Origin: Hofstenia miamia | Lineage: Eukaryota; Xenacoelomorpha; Acoela | Assembly: GCA_004352715.1 (NCBI GenBank) | Contig: SCFE01000053.1 | Span: 442,529-506,528, forward strand | Direction of reading: 5' to 3' | DNA length: 64,000 bases | In this document: in pieces, positions 14,101 through 24,624 of the stretch | Position numbering within the stretch: position 1 is the first letter of the stretch | Layout of the letters: each line of letters begins with the position of its first letter | Notes under the pieces: generated by a model | Databases searched by the model: none | What the model was told of the DNA's origin: nothing | The model's input: the letters and a program-made list of their open reading frames with translations, nothing else | Program-made: the position numbers and the translations under genes

Positions 14101-17100
14101 ATCTGTTTGCTTCCTTGCTACAGTATGCATCAATCTCAATTAGTTATAGCAGTTACAAACCAGTTCATTCTCTGTATATGGTGGATCACAAATATATTAA
14201 TTACAACATTAAGCACGAAAAGAGGCTTATTTGTTGTAAATCAGTGTACATATTAAAGTATATATCCTAATGTTCAAATGCAACTAGCAAAATAATTGTT
14301 GATTCATATTGTGAAAGATTCAATGTTCATTTTCTTGAATTTACTAAAACCGTTTCTGTTATTGTTTAGCGGGGTCCATGGCCTCCGCCCCTCCCCCTGG
14401 CCTCCATTAAAGCCGGTACTGTGTGGAATTAAAGTAGGCAGTTCTTACTGCGGTTTTCTTATTTGTCTTGAAATTGTTGTTGGCTTTCTTACTCTTTGAT
14501 GTACTATTGTTGACCTTAGCAAGGCATTCGACAGTTTAAATCATGCAATACTACTAAAAAAATTGGAGGTTTACGGATTCGGCAATAGTAGCATAGAAAT
14601 AATTAAAAGTTTCCTGTCAGAAAGTAAACAAAGGGTTAAGTTAGGAAATGTTTTTTCTAATTATTTGAAACCTAAGAACGGAGTATCGCAAGGCACCATT
14701 TATGTTAATGATGTCAGTAATAATATTCCATCCTGTGAAATTTACCAATATGCTGATGACGTTTGTATAATTAGTAAAAACAAGCCCATTTGTAGCAACA
14801 ACTATTAGGAATTCCATAGAATGCATAACAAAATATTTTAATCAATTAAAATACACTAAAAATTAACGTCTCTAAAACTCAATTTACAATCTTTTTACCA
14901 GTCAGTATATCAAATATTGCAACAAATATTAATATCAAGCTTGAAGCCCAAACTCTAATCCAACAGTCCCATATCATATTTAGGCATTGAAATAGAGATC
15001 TAAATTATCATCAGTTCATTTCGAAGAAATTAAGAGCAATGAATACTGGCATTCATTATCTTTTTGAAATACGAAAATTTTCCAAACATATCAAATTAAG
15101 TTACGCACTCATAACAAGCCATTTTCTTTATGCATGCACATTATTGAATGGATTAAGCATTATGGAGCAGAAAAGAATAAATTGCGCATATAGCCGATCA
15201 GTGCGCGGGTTGTTTAATAGCAAAGAACAAGAAACCAGCTCATGTTTACAGAAACATAACTTGCTCCGACCAAAATACCTCATCAAATACAGCGTCCTAG
15301 TAACGCTATACAAGCATATTAATAACAATAGTAAGAGTTTGCATTTTCTAAAACATTTTGTAATAAACAAGCGTAACTTTTGCTGCAAAGTTTACACCAA
15401 GGCACATCTAAGCTCTGCGAAAATTCTTTCACATTTAGTACTATGCGCATTTGGAATGACCTCCCTTTTTAAATTAAGACATAACTTGTTAAGCCATCAA
15501 CCAATAATAGGGGTTCCAAAAGAGTATGTTTACGATAACGTTGTTTAAAATTTGCTATTTGACTATTTTTTATTTTTATTTGTAAAGTGAATCTTTATAT
15601 TACAATAAACAGCTTGTTAACCCTTGTCATGCTATGTTTGAATGAATAGGCACACTGAATCAATTTCGTGCTGCTAATAGTTTTGTTGTAGGATATCAAA
15701 GAGAGTTGACTTTTCAACATCCAGATAATTCATTTAGTGCATTTGGTGAAAGTGACAAACACGGTTCGACATGGTAAGTAGATTTATAATAAAATTTGAC
15801 AGTAGAATAACTTTGCAGAAAATTATAGAAATATAACTTTATTATTTAGGCTCACTTCCTTTGTTGTTAAAGTGTTTTCTGAACTCTCTGAATTGCTCTT
15901 CATTGACTCTACCGTGGTAGAAGGCGCTATCATTTGGCTTAATACTCAAATGGAAGATGGACACTTTATTGAGAATGGAAATGTCTGTCATCGTGAGATG
16001 CAAGTAATGCTGTTTTTTTAATTGATGCATTCATTGTCCAACATAAATAAATGTAATCAACATTCACTTGCGAAATTTTAGAGTGATACAGTTAGCATGT
16101 TAACCCCTTACGTTGTCATTGCAATAAACTCAGTACCAGAAGACTTAATAGCCAAATTTTCGGAAACTGGCAAGATGGCTTTGCAGAACATGAAAGATAC
16201 TGTGAAGACACCTCTTCAAAGTTCAAACACCAATGGTACATATGCAATGGTCTTAAAAGCAATTGCTCTTCAAGGACTTAAAGTTAATATTGATGCTATT
16301 ATTTTGGAAATAGAAAGACGCGCTGTTGATATTTATCAAGATGGAGGTGAGTTTTTGAAGTTATATTCGCGTTTCTTTTAAAATTTTTCCAAAAATCTAC
16401 AATTTTAGAAGTAGTTTTATCTGTACCGTTAGGAGTTGAGGGCACCAATTCTAATTGTTTAGAAAAAATTTTCTAATATGCTTTGTGTTCAATGTTTGTG
16501 TTTCGACAGGTAATTTAAAATTTGCGTTTTTACTGTCAAATTAACAGTTCAATTACAAATTAAACTGCATTTCACGATATTCATCAATTAAAATAAAACA
16601 AAAAAAATGTTTGTAGCAGATAATCTTGTCATTCAAATTTGCCCTTTGCATTTGTTCAATTTTTATTTATCATTTATATACCCCATGTGAAATAGCAAGA
16701 TCGTAAATTGTTCAATACAAACATTAATGATTCTATCCTGATGACTCCTTGTAATTGTTTGAGAACAAGGAATTTCGTCCAAAAACATTAACGATTGTTT
16801 TTTGCTGGTAGATTTAGCATGGAAGATCATTCTTGTGATTAGACATTCTGAGAACTAATGTGAACTAAATTTTAATAAATTTTCAATTGCAATTATTGCA
16901 TTTACAATGTTGCAGTTCTAAATATTTCACTAATATAATAAAATAATTAAAATAAATTTTACCACTGCATGTTCCCATCACATCCAAAGCACATTTATTA
17001 ATTAATATTAAATTAGTAGTAGTAGAAAAAACTTAATAGGAATTTGAACAAGTATGATTTTAAAGTGAATCGTAACGTCATTAATATTTATCGTTAATTG

Positions 17101-20100
17101 ATTTTATCAGGTTTTGGTAACCCATTTTTTAGATCTGTTGCGCTACTGGCAGCATAAAAAGCCTGAGAAGATTGATCACTGTACAGACTTTTGTCGTAAA
17201 GCTCCATCTGCAGAAGTGGAGTTGACCGCATACGTCTTACTCTTATTAATAAATGCCGGCAAGCCCCTACAACAATTGCTTCCAATACAAAAGTGGTTGG
17301 TTTCTCAACAGAATAATCTGGGTGGTTATTCTTCAACTCAGGACACTATCATCGCACTTCAGGCGTTGTCTTCATACATCGACAACCAGGTACAAACCAA
17401 TATGCAAGTGAAAGTCGAACATCAAGACGCAGTTATTGAAAATCGTTTGGTTGAAAACACACCAATTGTTTACATAACAGAGGTAAAGGGAGTTTTACTG
17501 TGTTTTACGTTTAACATTTTATAAAATGAATCCATTTGGGCTGTGAGAAAACCAGTATTGACTTAAGTTGAATAACCTAACTATGGCAATTTAGAGTTGT
17601 TATATTTATTGATGTCTGAGTGCTTTAATATTTAATGTATGGAAGTGGCAATGAATTGGTTAAGCTGCATATCTCTTAACCTGATATTGCGAACATAATT
17701 TGTACCTAATTAGGGAAGAGATTTAAAGGCAGTGTTTAAATCCTGTAAATATGGAAAGTCTCAGGGAGTTTTAATAAGTGAATACCTTTATTAAGCTACC
17801 TGAAAATGGTTTTCTTCAATGAGCTTCAATTGTTAAATTTAGTATTATTACTACGGCAACCAGAAAATTAAAAATGACCATGTCTTTATGACTAAATGCT
17901 TAAATTTTGACCATCCATTTATAAAATGATCCATATAAGCAATAATATAAACGTATTTCTATTAGTGCGCTTACTCCCAATATATTTTAACCGGATTAAC
18001 CGGACCGGATCTCTTAACTTAACCGGATTTTAACCGGATCATTACATATTAGTCATATGCAAGTTAAAATTGAAAATATATTATTTTCATCCTTCAAAAT
18101 GAAATTGGGCTACTCCTATATGCTAACATAAAATTGATTCGTACTGTATATATATGTACGTACTATATATATGTATTGTATATGTACAGGATTGTTCAAT
18201 ATATCAAATTGGTAACTTTTGAAGAGTTTACCGCAGATTTCTACTTACATTCCTCTTGAAATAGTATTCTTAGATTATGACAAAGTTTATCGAATCGATA
18301 ACATTTATTCTAAGTTAGGTTATATATTATATATATATATAATTATATATATATATATATTATATATAACATATATGGAGTTTTTTATAGCAAACATTAA
18401 TAGCAATGAACGCAAAATCTATCAAAATATAATGAAAGATGTATGTAGTTACACAACATGGAATAGAATAAAAAATTTAGAACTTTATGGATGATTTTAT
18501 ACAATTGAAATATAGTCTAGCAACAAAGAGCAACAAAGCGACTTCAAACATGGAGTCGAAGCATCACTTTCTATTTTCTCCTAAATTTGATAATTTTTTA
18601 TTGAAATTCCGTAATTTGAAAGGCAAAATCTAGATTAGGACTAGAATGACAACATGTTAGAATCCCTCCAACCTTTCAAAATTTCTATTGTTTTTAACAC
18701 TGCAATCATGTAATCAATAAATTTTGAAAATCAAAAATAAAATTTTTTAACCGGATTTAACTGATTAGCCGGCTCCTGCCGATTAACCGGCTTTAACCTG
18801 ACCGGAACCAGCACTAATTTCTATTACTGAGAATAAGATATAAAACAAATACACAAATTCTTAGCTAATAATATATCAATTGTTAAAGCAAATCTTTTTC
18901 GCTAAATTACAATAACATATATAACTGTGGTTAAGATTTAAGAGTTTTCTTAACATAGGGAAACATCTCTCAACTGCAGCCGATGTTGCTTGACATTTTC
19001 GTAAATGATGCGTATGCAATTCCGATTAATGTCCATCCCCTTTCCTTCCATTATAGCAGTGAAATCGGTATTTTGATATAAGCGATTGTCACAGGTATCA
19101 TTTCCCAAATCAAGGGTGGGATAATAACATCTGGCGGAATTTCAAATCTTCTATTATAAAAAATTTTTCAATGTTTGACAGTATTAATTGAAGCAATTAG
19201 ATTGTCAACCCGTATATATTTTGGCTGAATACGCATGGCAGTTCTGCAACGCGTGTGCTTTGCAAAATCCTTGAAATAATAATGTATACAGCTACCAGCA
19301 TACATAGCCAGTCCTAGAAACGCATCGACTAGTGGGTCGGGCGTCGAGTCAATACTTTTGTAGCAATTAAACTTCTCGTGGGTTAGGCAAGGAAGTACAT
19401 TGGTTAAAATTGAATGAATACATATTTTAGTTCAAATGATTTAAAGCCACAAATGTTACCGTATTTTTCAAAAAACAAAAAAGACATTTTATGACTTTAT
19501 TATTTCCTATTTAGCGCCACCCCTGATCTGAAAACCATCTAATTTTAGCAGACTGCAAAATCGACCAACCGAAAACATAAGACTTTCATGACTTTTGGTT
19601 GCCCTAATTATTAGTGAACAACCTCATTTATCAATTAATATCGGCCGCCTTCAAATGAAAATATATAAATATTAAATAGACTACATCCTGATATATCAGG
19701 AAAACGAGTTGTTTTGTTGCATGACAACTTCCATATCATGGAAAAAATAGATTTTCCTCGACAATTCCATTTTTAAATCAAGTTTTGTCTCAGAATTAGT
19801 AATTCAGTAAAATTCCGGTAAGCTAGTTAAATTTTTAGGATTCCGGAATTCCGGTTGTGTAATTGCCTATTTTACCGGATTCCGGCACATTCCTATATCT
19901 GAACTATCTTCCATTCTATCAAAATTTTTTAGTTTTCGAACATAGCGGGAATTTTGAAACTGGCATTCGAAGGTAAAGGGAGACTGTCTGCGACAATAAC
20001 AGTTTCTTACAATGAAATGAAGACATCAGGAACTAAAAGACTTAACGTAGCTGTAAGAGAAGTACTGTCAACAGAAAAGTCTAACAGATTTGAAGTGTGT

Positions 20101-20637
20101 GTTATGTAAGTAAGTTGTATGTTTGAGTTGATATTCCTTTTTAGTGATTTCGATGCCAAAAAGGAACCTCTTGGCATGGTGATAGTCACTATGGATATGC
20201 TGTCTGGCCTGGATTTTGATGTCAATAATGCGGTTATTAACTCAACCGACGTACAGTTTCTAAAAAAAATTGAGCGTCATGAGAATTCATTAGTAATGTA
20301 CTTCGACACAGTAAGTTTTTGTTTGATGTTTGAGATGCAACTCATAATACAGTGGAGTTTCAGTGGTAATATAAGTTAAATTAATACCTGAATTATTCGT
20401 ACCAATAATTCAGGCATAGTAAATGTTAAAATCCTAAAGCATTTGTGACTGTAAATTTCAATTCATTGAATAATTACTGGACTATTATATTCAAGCAAGT
20501 AGTGTTCTATATCTTTATATAAGCCAACTTTTAGCTATCCAGTAGAGCAATATGCTATTTTGTTCAATTGGCCCGAACATCGAAAGTTGCTGCAATCAAA
20601 CCTGCTACAATAACAGTGGAAGATTATTACAATAGTG
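514..20637 (+). CDS. Thioester-containing protein (TEP/A2M/C3 family), gene A, 5'-truncated by the window
   Basis: Secreted immune effector or protease-trap family. Exons read from splice sites: 514-636, 679-843, 1128-1303, 1580-1819, 1969-2154, 4246-4377, 4685-4936, 6774-6929, 7131-7235, 7286-7334, then 10571-10709 or 10786-10936, 11328-11451, 11768-11881, 11986-12210, 13534-13678, 13725-13907, 15692-15773, 15850-16003, 16082-16346, 17133-17482, 19933-20105, 20145-20310, 20535-20637. Phases agree at every junction and no exon has an internal stop, giving about 1273 residues. Family hallmarks in order are VLPKF (MG3), ISGHVE with YTFGE (MG3/4), AVDES (MG6), FPESW (end of bait), PDTITKW, LPYSV and FNYL (MG7), GCGEQ (thioester), CHREM (catalytic His), GGYSSTQDT (thioester domain) and YYNSG (C-terminal domain). 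Signal peptide and MG1 should lie before the window. The last exon is uncertain. No sign of pseudogene decay. Whether it is nearer CD109, insect TEP or C3 cannot be settled by eye. Confidence 0.93.
2155..4245 (+). other. Intron of TEP gene A, no gene recognised
   Basis: About 2.1 kb of AT-rich intron. A GC-rich patch near 2671-2727 is listed separately. A 71-codon minus-strand frame at 3317-3532 has no recognisable domain. Confidence 0.6.
2671..2727. repeat. GC-rich CCGG-type repeat fragment
   Basis: A short block of repeated CCGGCC motifs in AT-rich intron, ending in CCAACTCTG. That end is the complement of CAGAGTTGG and resembles the CAGAG terminus of the MITE at 39231. The other end and a target duplication were not found. 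Confidence 0.35.
4246..7334 (+). CDS. TEP gene A exons 6-10 (MG5-MG6 up to the bait insertion)
   Basis: Exons 4246-4377, 4685-4936, 6774-6929, 7131-7235 and 7286-7334. The first three and the fourth are multiples of three; the 49-bp last exon leaves phase 1 for the bait exon. MG6 features seen are GEVKLAG, EPGENVKLTV and GVLAVDESIRLL (the conserved VDxS turn). The exon at 6774 is followed by GCGAGT, a GC donor. The intron 7236-7285 is 50 bp. The tract NSEILVITN in the last exon fits the family segment just before the bait. Confidence 0.85.
4937..6773 (+). other. Intron of TEP gene A, AT-rich, nothing recognised
   Basis: 1.8 kb with very high A+T. The only distinct item is a short CCGGAT/ATCCGG patch near 5140-5160, similar to motifs in the MITE at 17963. 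Confidence 0.55.
7570..9600 (-). mobile_element. Non-LTR retrotransposon (LINE) remnant, antisense in the TEP A pre-bait intron
   Basis: Minus-strand reverse transcriptase pieces in order. 9530-8880 reads EVNEVTESLKDKAAGEDGVY and NPLDCNNYRGINVSGALNKVYETIL, the palm start. After frame breaks come GVKQRSHTSCILFVIYVD (about 8750-8700) and LLMIDDTVLLACS, the YxDD box with Y replaced by I. 8603-8388 holds YFEEYGMSINYAKTKLMV and YLGVIF. Near 7760-7600 is CTCDNSSVKDEFHVIFRCP, a zinc-knuckle-like tail. Frames are broken several times, so it is dead. It inserted next to the alternative bait exons but does not disrupt an exon. Confidence 0.82.
9601..10570 (+). other. Intron upstream of the alternative bait exons, nothing recognised
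   Basis: I looked here for further FPESW-type exons and saw none. The sequence is AT-rich without a recognisable element. Confidence 0.5.
10571..10709 (+). CDS. TEP gene A alternative bait-region exon A
   Basis: 139 bp, phase 1 in and phase 2 out. It encodes PSRLFGRANWDRILFK, a variable stretch, then TTRLYFPESWVWYLT. FPESWxW is the family signature (usually FPETWLW) closing the bait region of MG6. The acceptor is AAATTATTAG; I chose it because it is the only nearby AG that puts the FPESW frame in phase with the exon ending at 7334. A longer open frame from 10525 would break phase. The donor ACAAG|GT leaves two bases that join exon 11328 without a shift. Likely spliced as an alternative to the exon at 10786. 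Confidence 0.75.
10786..10936 (+). CDS. TEP gene A alternative bait-region exon B
   Basis: 151 bp, phase 1 in and phase 2 out, the same as its neighbour 76 bp upstream. It encodes MPLMMRENILFKGD, a Ser/Lys-rich stretch, then SSRKRSFFPESWIWLLQK. The acceptor is a strong TTTTTTAG. Exons A and B share only an ILFK core and the FPESWxW end; between these the sequence differs, as expected for a bait that different proteases cut. The basic RKR just before FFPESW would suit trypsin- or furin-like enzymes. Joining A to B would shift the frame, so they should be mutually exclusive. Confidence 0.82.
11328..12210 (+). CDS. TEP gene A exons after the bait (MG6b, MG7 and first CUB part)
   Basis: Exons 11328-11451, 11768-11881 and 11986-12210. 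The first reads REIVIPLKAPDTITKWVASA then KNGLGIAL, the conserved MG6b/MG7 entry. The second reads FFIRLNLPYSVKRDEEF and FNYLGHDVK, the MG7 signature. The third reads GRSTTVFYPLVSKRIGNLEI and DKVVQPIKVV, which lead into the CUB domain. All junctions are phase 0 after the first. The matching part of gene B at 63835-64000 has [13 protein letters not shown] and VIQPIRVV. Confidence 0.9.
12211..13533 (+). other. Intron of TEP gene A with one GC-rich repeat end
   Basis: Mostly unremarkable. Around 13322-13392 a GC-rich block (AGCGCGGGTCCCC to AAGACCGGTTCTG) resembles the right end of the MITE at 14023-14421 (AGCGGGGTCC to AAGCCGGTACTG), so it is probably a diverged copy of that family's end. Confidence 0.45.
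13534..13907 (+). CDS. TEP gene A thioester exons
   Basis: Exons 13534-13678 and 13725-13907, separated by a 46-bp intron. The first starts PEGIRISKSTPF, the conserved PEG turn of the CUB/TED linker. The second encodes [18 protein letters not shown], containing the Cys-Gln pair of GCGEQ that forms the internal thioester, followed by MVYTVNYL. The exon ends in phase 1 inside a Gly codon (KDG). Cys and Gln are both intact, so the domain should form the reactive bond. The open frame from 13700 to 14086 mixes this exon with intron. Confidence 0.95.
14023..14421. mobile_element. hAT-like non-autonomous element (MITE), probable
   Basis: About 399 bp, GC-rich at both ends (AAGGCCGGCCTTAGCC on the left, TTAAAGCCGGTACTG on the right), flanked on both sides by TGTGGAAT (14015-14022 and 14422-14429), an 8-bp target duplication. 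The outermost bases, TAATG and the complement CAGTA, fit the loose hAT end pattern. The exact left end is uncertain because CAAGGCC a few bases in would also suit. It lies in a TEP A intron. Confidence 0.6.
14503..15620 (+). mobile_element. LINE (CR1/Jockey-like) remnant
   Basis: Plus-strand reverse transcriptase. 14503 onward reads IVDLSKAFDSLNHAILLKKL, ESKQRVKLGN, LKPKNGVSQGT, then directly IYVNDVSNNIP and YQYADDVCIIS. The catalytic FxYADD-type box is present but the usual LGPLLF stretch after GVSQG is deleted. After several stops the C-terminal part resumes at 15039-15548 (LNTGIHYLFEIRKFSKHI). An AATAAA lies near 15604. Dead copy in the intron between TEP A exons 13725 and 15692. Confidence 0.85.
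15692..17482 (+). CDS. TEP gene A thioester-domain exons downstream of GCGEQ
   Basis: Exons 15692-15773, 15850-16003, 16082-16346 and 17133-17482 encode most of the alpha-helical thioester domain. Signatures are [73 protein letters not shown], and [17 protein letters not shown]. The His of CHREM aligns with the catalytic His that follows the thioester in C3-type proteins, where alpha-2-macroglobulin has Asn. The start at 17133 is chosen because it completes a split Asp codon after DGG; the open frame upstream of it is intron. Confidence 0.93.
16347..17132 (+). other. Intron of TEP gene A, nothing recognised
   Basis: AT-rich intron of 0.8 kb with no recognisable repeat or coding signal. Confidence 0.55.
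17963..18816. mobile_element. hAT-type MITE with 8-bp target duplication
   Basis: 854 bp bounded by TAGTGC on the left and GCACTA on the right and flanked by perfect ATTTCTAT repeats (17955-17962 and 18817-18824). Subterminal regions are rich in AACCGG motifs in both orientations (17990-18030 and 18750-18805). The interior is AT-rich and contains a TA run (18320-18367). No transposase frame, so non-autonomous. An 8-bp duplication with TAGTG ends is typical of the hAT superfamily. Confidence 0.8.
18825..19932 (+). other. Rest of TEP A intron, unexplained repeat-like patch
   Basis: No gene seen. Near 19808-19890 there are repeated ATTCCGG/CCGGAAT motifs, including the palindrome CCGGAATTCCGG, which may be another short MITE. 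Ends and target duplication were not resolved. Confidence 0.4.
19933..20637 (+). CDS. TEP gene A C-terminal exons (CUB end and receptor-binding domain)
   Basis: Exons 19933-20105, 20145-20310 and 20535-20637. The first, GRLSATITVSYNEM, is the second CUB strand set. The second, PLGMVIVTMDMLSGLDFD followed by IERHENSLVMYFDT, is the MG8/receptor-binding hallmark. The third, KVAAIKPATITVEDYYNS, ends in phase 1. The first intron is 39 bp. Lengths of 173, 166 and 103 bp are identical to the three equivalent exons of gene B on the other strand. Confidence 0.92.
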
Positions 20638-21988
20638 GTACGTTGTTAAGAAACTTAAATGTTGGATAGCCTACTATTAATTAATAGATTTTTAATGTAG
20701 TGCGATAAGACAAGCACTTCTTCCTCTGCCTAAGTAGACACTTAGGGAAGTCCACTTGGGCAGTTGTGAGTAAAGCACATCCCACAACTAACTACTCAAA
20801 TAATTTTGCTAACCTATTCAAAGTTGATTGTATATACAGTTTTGCTAGATACTCTAAAATGTTACAATAAATTCCAAGCAAACAAGATACTAGTATTATG
20901 ACAGCTTTTGTACTGCCATCAATGATGACTTTTTGTACTTAAAAAATTAGGCGTATTACCAGTTTTGCGAAAGCGAACGACTATCGATGACCGGGAAAGT
21001 GTATATTGTCGATTGGTGTGATCTCGATAGGTATGAGTTCAACATAAACGGTTAATTTTAGTAGGCTCGGGTAAATGCAGCTCGAGCAGTGTGCAGCCAG
21101 TACTTTTGACTACTGTTGAGTTTTGACAATCTATTAGACTTGCGCCTAATGGAATATTATTAGAAATAAAAAATCTAATTTTAGAAAACACCCGCTCGTT
21201 GCTGTACACTTCCTCTACTTTGAAGAAATCGAAGCTCGCAGAATCGAGACAATAATTTCGTGAAATAAGTTTTGTATTTTAAATGATATAGGAATAAATT
21301 TTTCGATATTTTAAAATTATTTATTAAACTAACTTTAAAATTTGAAGTAATTTTATAATAATTTATAAAGAAAGCTCCAATGTGTTGAGCTTTTGTTTTG
21401 CTATACTGCTTCAATTCTTGCATCCAGATTTTTACGCTCTAATTTCTTATGTATGAATTTCAGTTTAATGTGAGAAATTTTGAACTCTTATCCAACGCTT
21501 TCTGTATTTCTCAGCTTTTTACCTCGCACACATGTTCTATAATTGTGCTGTGAGTAAGCGAGGCGGCACTGCCCGGATTCCTGGACCTACAGAGGTGCTA
21601 AGCAATAGGGTAAATGACCTTTAAAATTTTACTTTTCGAGGTTATATTGAAGAAGAGTTAGTTATGATTACGATGAAGTCAAGGATATCGGTCGCCACCC
21701 TGATATTCGCATTGAGATGTTTGTGCCATCACAAAATTGGAACGTAGTACGCTGCCTAAGACTCATGTTGACATAATTTAAGGCAGTTCAACGTTTTATA
21801 TAAAGTTCCATTGCGAAAGCTCCAATAAATATTGATTATTGTACTTTGCGTTATCAATCATTCGAAATGTTTATCAAATGAAACAAAGCAATTAAACTGA
21901 AACACAATGCGTACATAAACTACTGTAAAGGAAAAATTTTTGTCATTTTTATCAACTATAAATATATTAGAAACAAAGTATCTAACAA
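20638..21988. other. Region downstream of TEP A
   Basis: Expected to hold the last TEP A exon and 3' UTR; candidates near 20951 and 21529 are weak. Otherwise no recognisable gene or element. Confidence 0.4.
20951..21021 (+). CDS. Possible last exon of TEP gene A
   Basis: After the phase-1 donor at 20637 the first well-placed acceptor, AAAAATTAG at 20942-20950, opens a phase-compatible frame of 22 codons ending in TGA at 21019. It has no recognisable motif beyond a basic stretch (RKRTTIDD). AATAAA about 150 bp downstream (near 21165) could serve polyadenylation. TEPs usually end shortly after the YY of the receptor-binding domain, so a short tail is plausible, but gene B shows no recognisable counterpart. 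Another option starts near 21529. Confidence 0.25.
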
Positions 21989-23560
21989 ATGCAAAAAGAT
22001 TTACACAACTTCTTGAAATTACCCTTTGAAAATAAAAGCATAGCACCAAAATGGAGATTTATATCGAAATTTTTCAACAATAATCCTTCAGAGATTACAT
22101 CATTAAAGGACAAAAATGAGATCATATGTGGTCAACTTTACATCAGTTTAATGAAATATCACAAGACTTAAACGTTAAAAATCACAAGGACCGTCTAAAA
22201 TACCATCATGGTTTTTAAGTCAAGCAATGCCAATATTATGTAGACCATTGTCATATATTAAATCAATGTATTGCAAATAAATAACTATTGAAAAACATTT
22301 ACTTCAATCTTTACAATTTGGAATTAGAAATCAACAAATGATGCCTCAATACATGTCTTAGATGATTGGAGAAAATATATTGACAAAGACCAAAGTGTAT
22401 TCATATTATCGCTAGATTTAGCAGAGTTTCAATTCAATTGATCATAATATCCTAATGAATAAACTACAACAAATATACAATTTTGAAGAATCAGCAATAA
22501 ATTTAATTAGATCATATTTAAATAACAGACAGACAACAATACGTAAAAATTAAAAACATAGCATCTCATACAATGATAATTAAAAATAGAATCCCAGAAA
22601 GTTCACAACTTGAATCACTATTTAACATGTATGTAAATGCCATCAAATTTGATAATAAAATGCATACATTATTCTGATGATATTTTATCATATACAGCAA
22701 AATATGAAGATTTATACAATATATTAGACAGAGCTATTTTACATTTAAATGAGAATAAAATGAAGTTTAACATTGAAATAACAAAATTCATTATCCTAAA
22801 CAAATCAAATGATGAGAAACTAAGACTACAAGTAAAAAATAAAACCATTAAAGAAGCAAATAAAATTGTACGCCTAAGTATTATTTTTGATAATAAAGTA
22901 ATATTTAAAGAACATATTAATAAATTAATGAAAAAATGGCTCAAGTTATCTAAGCACTCTGTAAGGTACAGAGCTTTATATCAATTAAATGGAAAATAAT
23001 GATATTGAAATCATATATTCTGCCTCAGTATTTATATTCATCATGTCTGTTGACAAACTTACCTAAGCGATCAAAAAATAAGTTAGAAACAATATTGAAT
23101 TGAAGTTTAGCTATCATATGTGAAAAAAGCAATCAAAAATATCAGAAGAATTTTTTTCATTAAACTATCTACAAAAACTAATATCACTACAAATATTTTT
23201 CAAAATTAAATCAAAAGAAGAACTTTCATCAAAGCACCATGTTAGAACTTAGTGATATGGAAAATTCAAATTTAGAAAAAGAATCTTGAACAGTTTTATC
23301 AATTACTGTATAGATCTATGGAACAAAATATCACCTGAAATTTAACACGAATCTAATTTTAAAGAAGTTAAGAAAAATATTACATTAAAATTATCACTAA
23401 AGAATAAAACTTATTTGGATATTCGAAGAATAAAGTCTGTAAGTAAAATCAATTTGCAACTAAGTGAAATTATAGAAAAACAATTTAATTTAAACCTTAA
23501 GTATTTTTATATTTTTGTATTATACAAAGGTTTGAAAATAAATTATTTTTATTATTAAAA
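21989..23560 (+). mobile_element. AT-rich LINE remnant
   Basis: Broken reverse transcriptase on the plus strand. 21989-22130 reads SIAPKWRFISKFFNNNPSEI. Around 22430-22520 the frames give LMNKLQQIYNFEESAINLIR and SYLNNRQT. 22620-22999 holds LESL-FNMYVNAIKFDNK, then YSDDILSYTAKYEDLYNILD (the YxDD box) and HLNENKMKFNIEITKFIILN. Numerous stops show it is dead. An A/T-rich tail with TTTATTATTAAAAA follows at about 23550. Codon use is even more AT-rich than in the TEP exons. Confidence 0.75.
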
Positions 23561-24496
23561 AACGTGTTGATAGCCGTGAGTTGCCAGCACTTATTGCCAT
23601 TTACGGGATCTGGCAAATAATTTGTATTTGTGTTGCTCAGATTTTCTAAATGCTATGAATGACCATGAACTAATAAAGAATACTGGGCTAGGGGCATTTC
23701 AAAGGAAAAAGTACCCCCAGGTTAGTTATTGCTGCAATTGCATATAGACGCAGAGATACTCTGATAACTCTAACAAAATGTTTATATTGAATTTTCAAAA
23801 TTTCTATCATAAATCGATGCTGGTAATTATTAAAATGTCAAGTATTTAATCATTTCATGGACTTTGACTTGCTATATTTCAATAGCACAAATATAAATAC
23901 TGAAGTTTGCAACTCGCATATACCATCTGTGTGTTTTTGTCATACGTGGTTGAGTAATTATCATTCATATTTGCTGCCCATTCAATCTCAAAATCGAGTT
24001 TATAAATAATATTGACTAAGCCAATGATATTATGAAATATGATCTCCACATTATTCACATATTTCTAAAAGTTTGCTTCAGTTTTTGTTAAGATTTGATA
24101 TCCTGTATCAGTTCATTTTCTCTGAAAATGAAAAGGGTACAATTTGACGTATTCTAAAATTCAACTATAACTAATTCTGCTGCTGACTTACAAGATATAG
24201 TAACTGTAGACGATATATAATTTTATTCCGATTCTGAAAAATATTTTCAATTGAAAACAACGTTTGAGTTTAAATAATACATGCACATCTTACAAAGAAA
24301 ATTACTCAATAAATCAAACGAGTTATTGATTACATAATAGTTATCGCTTTAAAATTTGGAACTAAACCATACCACAGATACACTTTTGCTTAAGAGCATT
24401 TTCTTTTTGGCCTTACAAACGCTTTCAAATTTTCTTAGCATCTTAACTGGTAAAGGTATATGAATAATTCCGTAAAAGCCTCTCCAGTAGTATAAG
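23561..24496. other. Intergenic, nothing recognised
   Basis: AT-rich sequence without a clear gene or repeat. Confidence 0.5.
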
Positions 24497-24624
24497 GGGA
24501 CTCGAAGAAATCTCACTTTTTTCTGATTGGTTGAGAGGTGGGTCGAAGGAGATCTCACTTTTTTCTGATTGTTTGAGAGGTGGGTCGTAGGAGATCATAC
24601 TTTTCGCTGATTGGTCGAGAGGGG
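24497..24624. repeat. Three tandem 42-43 bp repeats containing inverted CCAAT boxes
   Basis: Units start at 24497, 24540 and 24582. Each runs from GGG(A)CTCGAAG or GGGTCG(A/T)AGG through a TCACTTTT tract to CTGATTGG-TTGAGAGG. CTGATTGG (inverse CCAATCAG) is perfect in units 1 and 3 and has one change in unit 2. On the minus strand the same block is open and would read a 14-residue protein repeat (KSEISFDPPLNQSE), so a coding role cannot be excluded. Confidence 0.75.

Noticed and set aside
15128-15388. Minus-strand frame opposite the LINE C-terminal part
   Set aside because: Shadow of the plus-strand LINE reading; the plus strand carries the recognisable sequence.
514-20637. TEP gene A as a pseudogene because of many transposons and short frames
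   Set aside because: All phases agree, no exon has a stop, and all insertions lie in introns.
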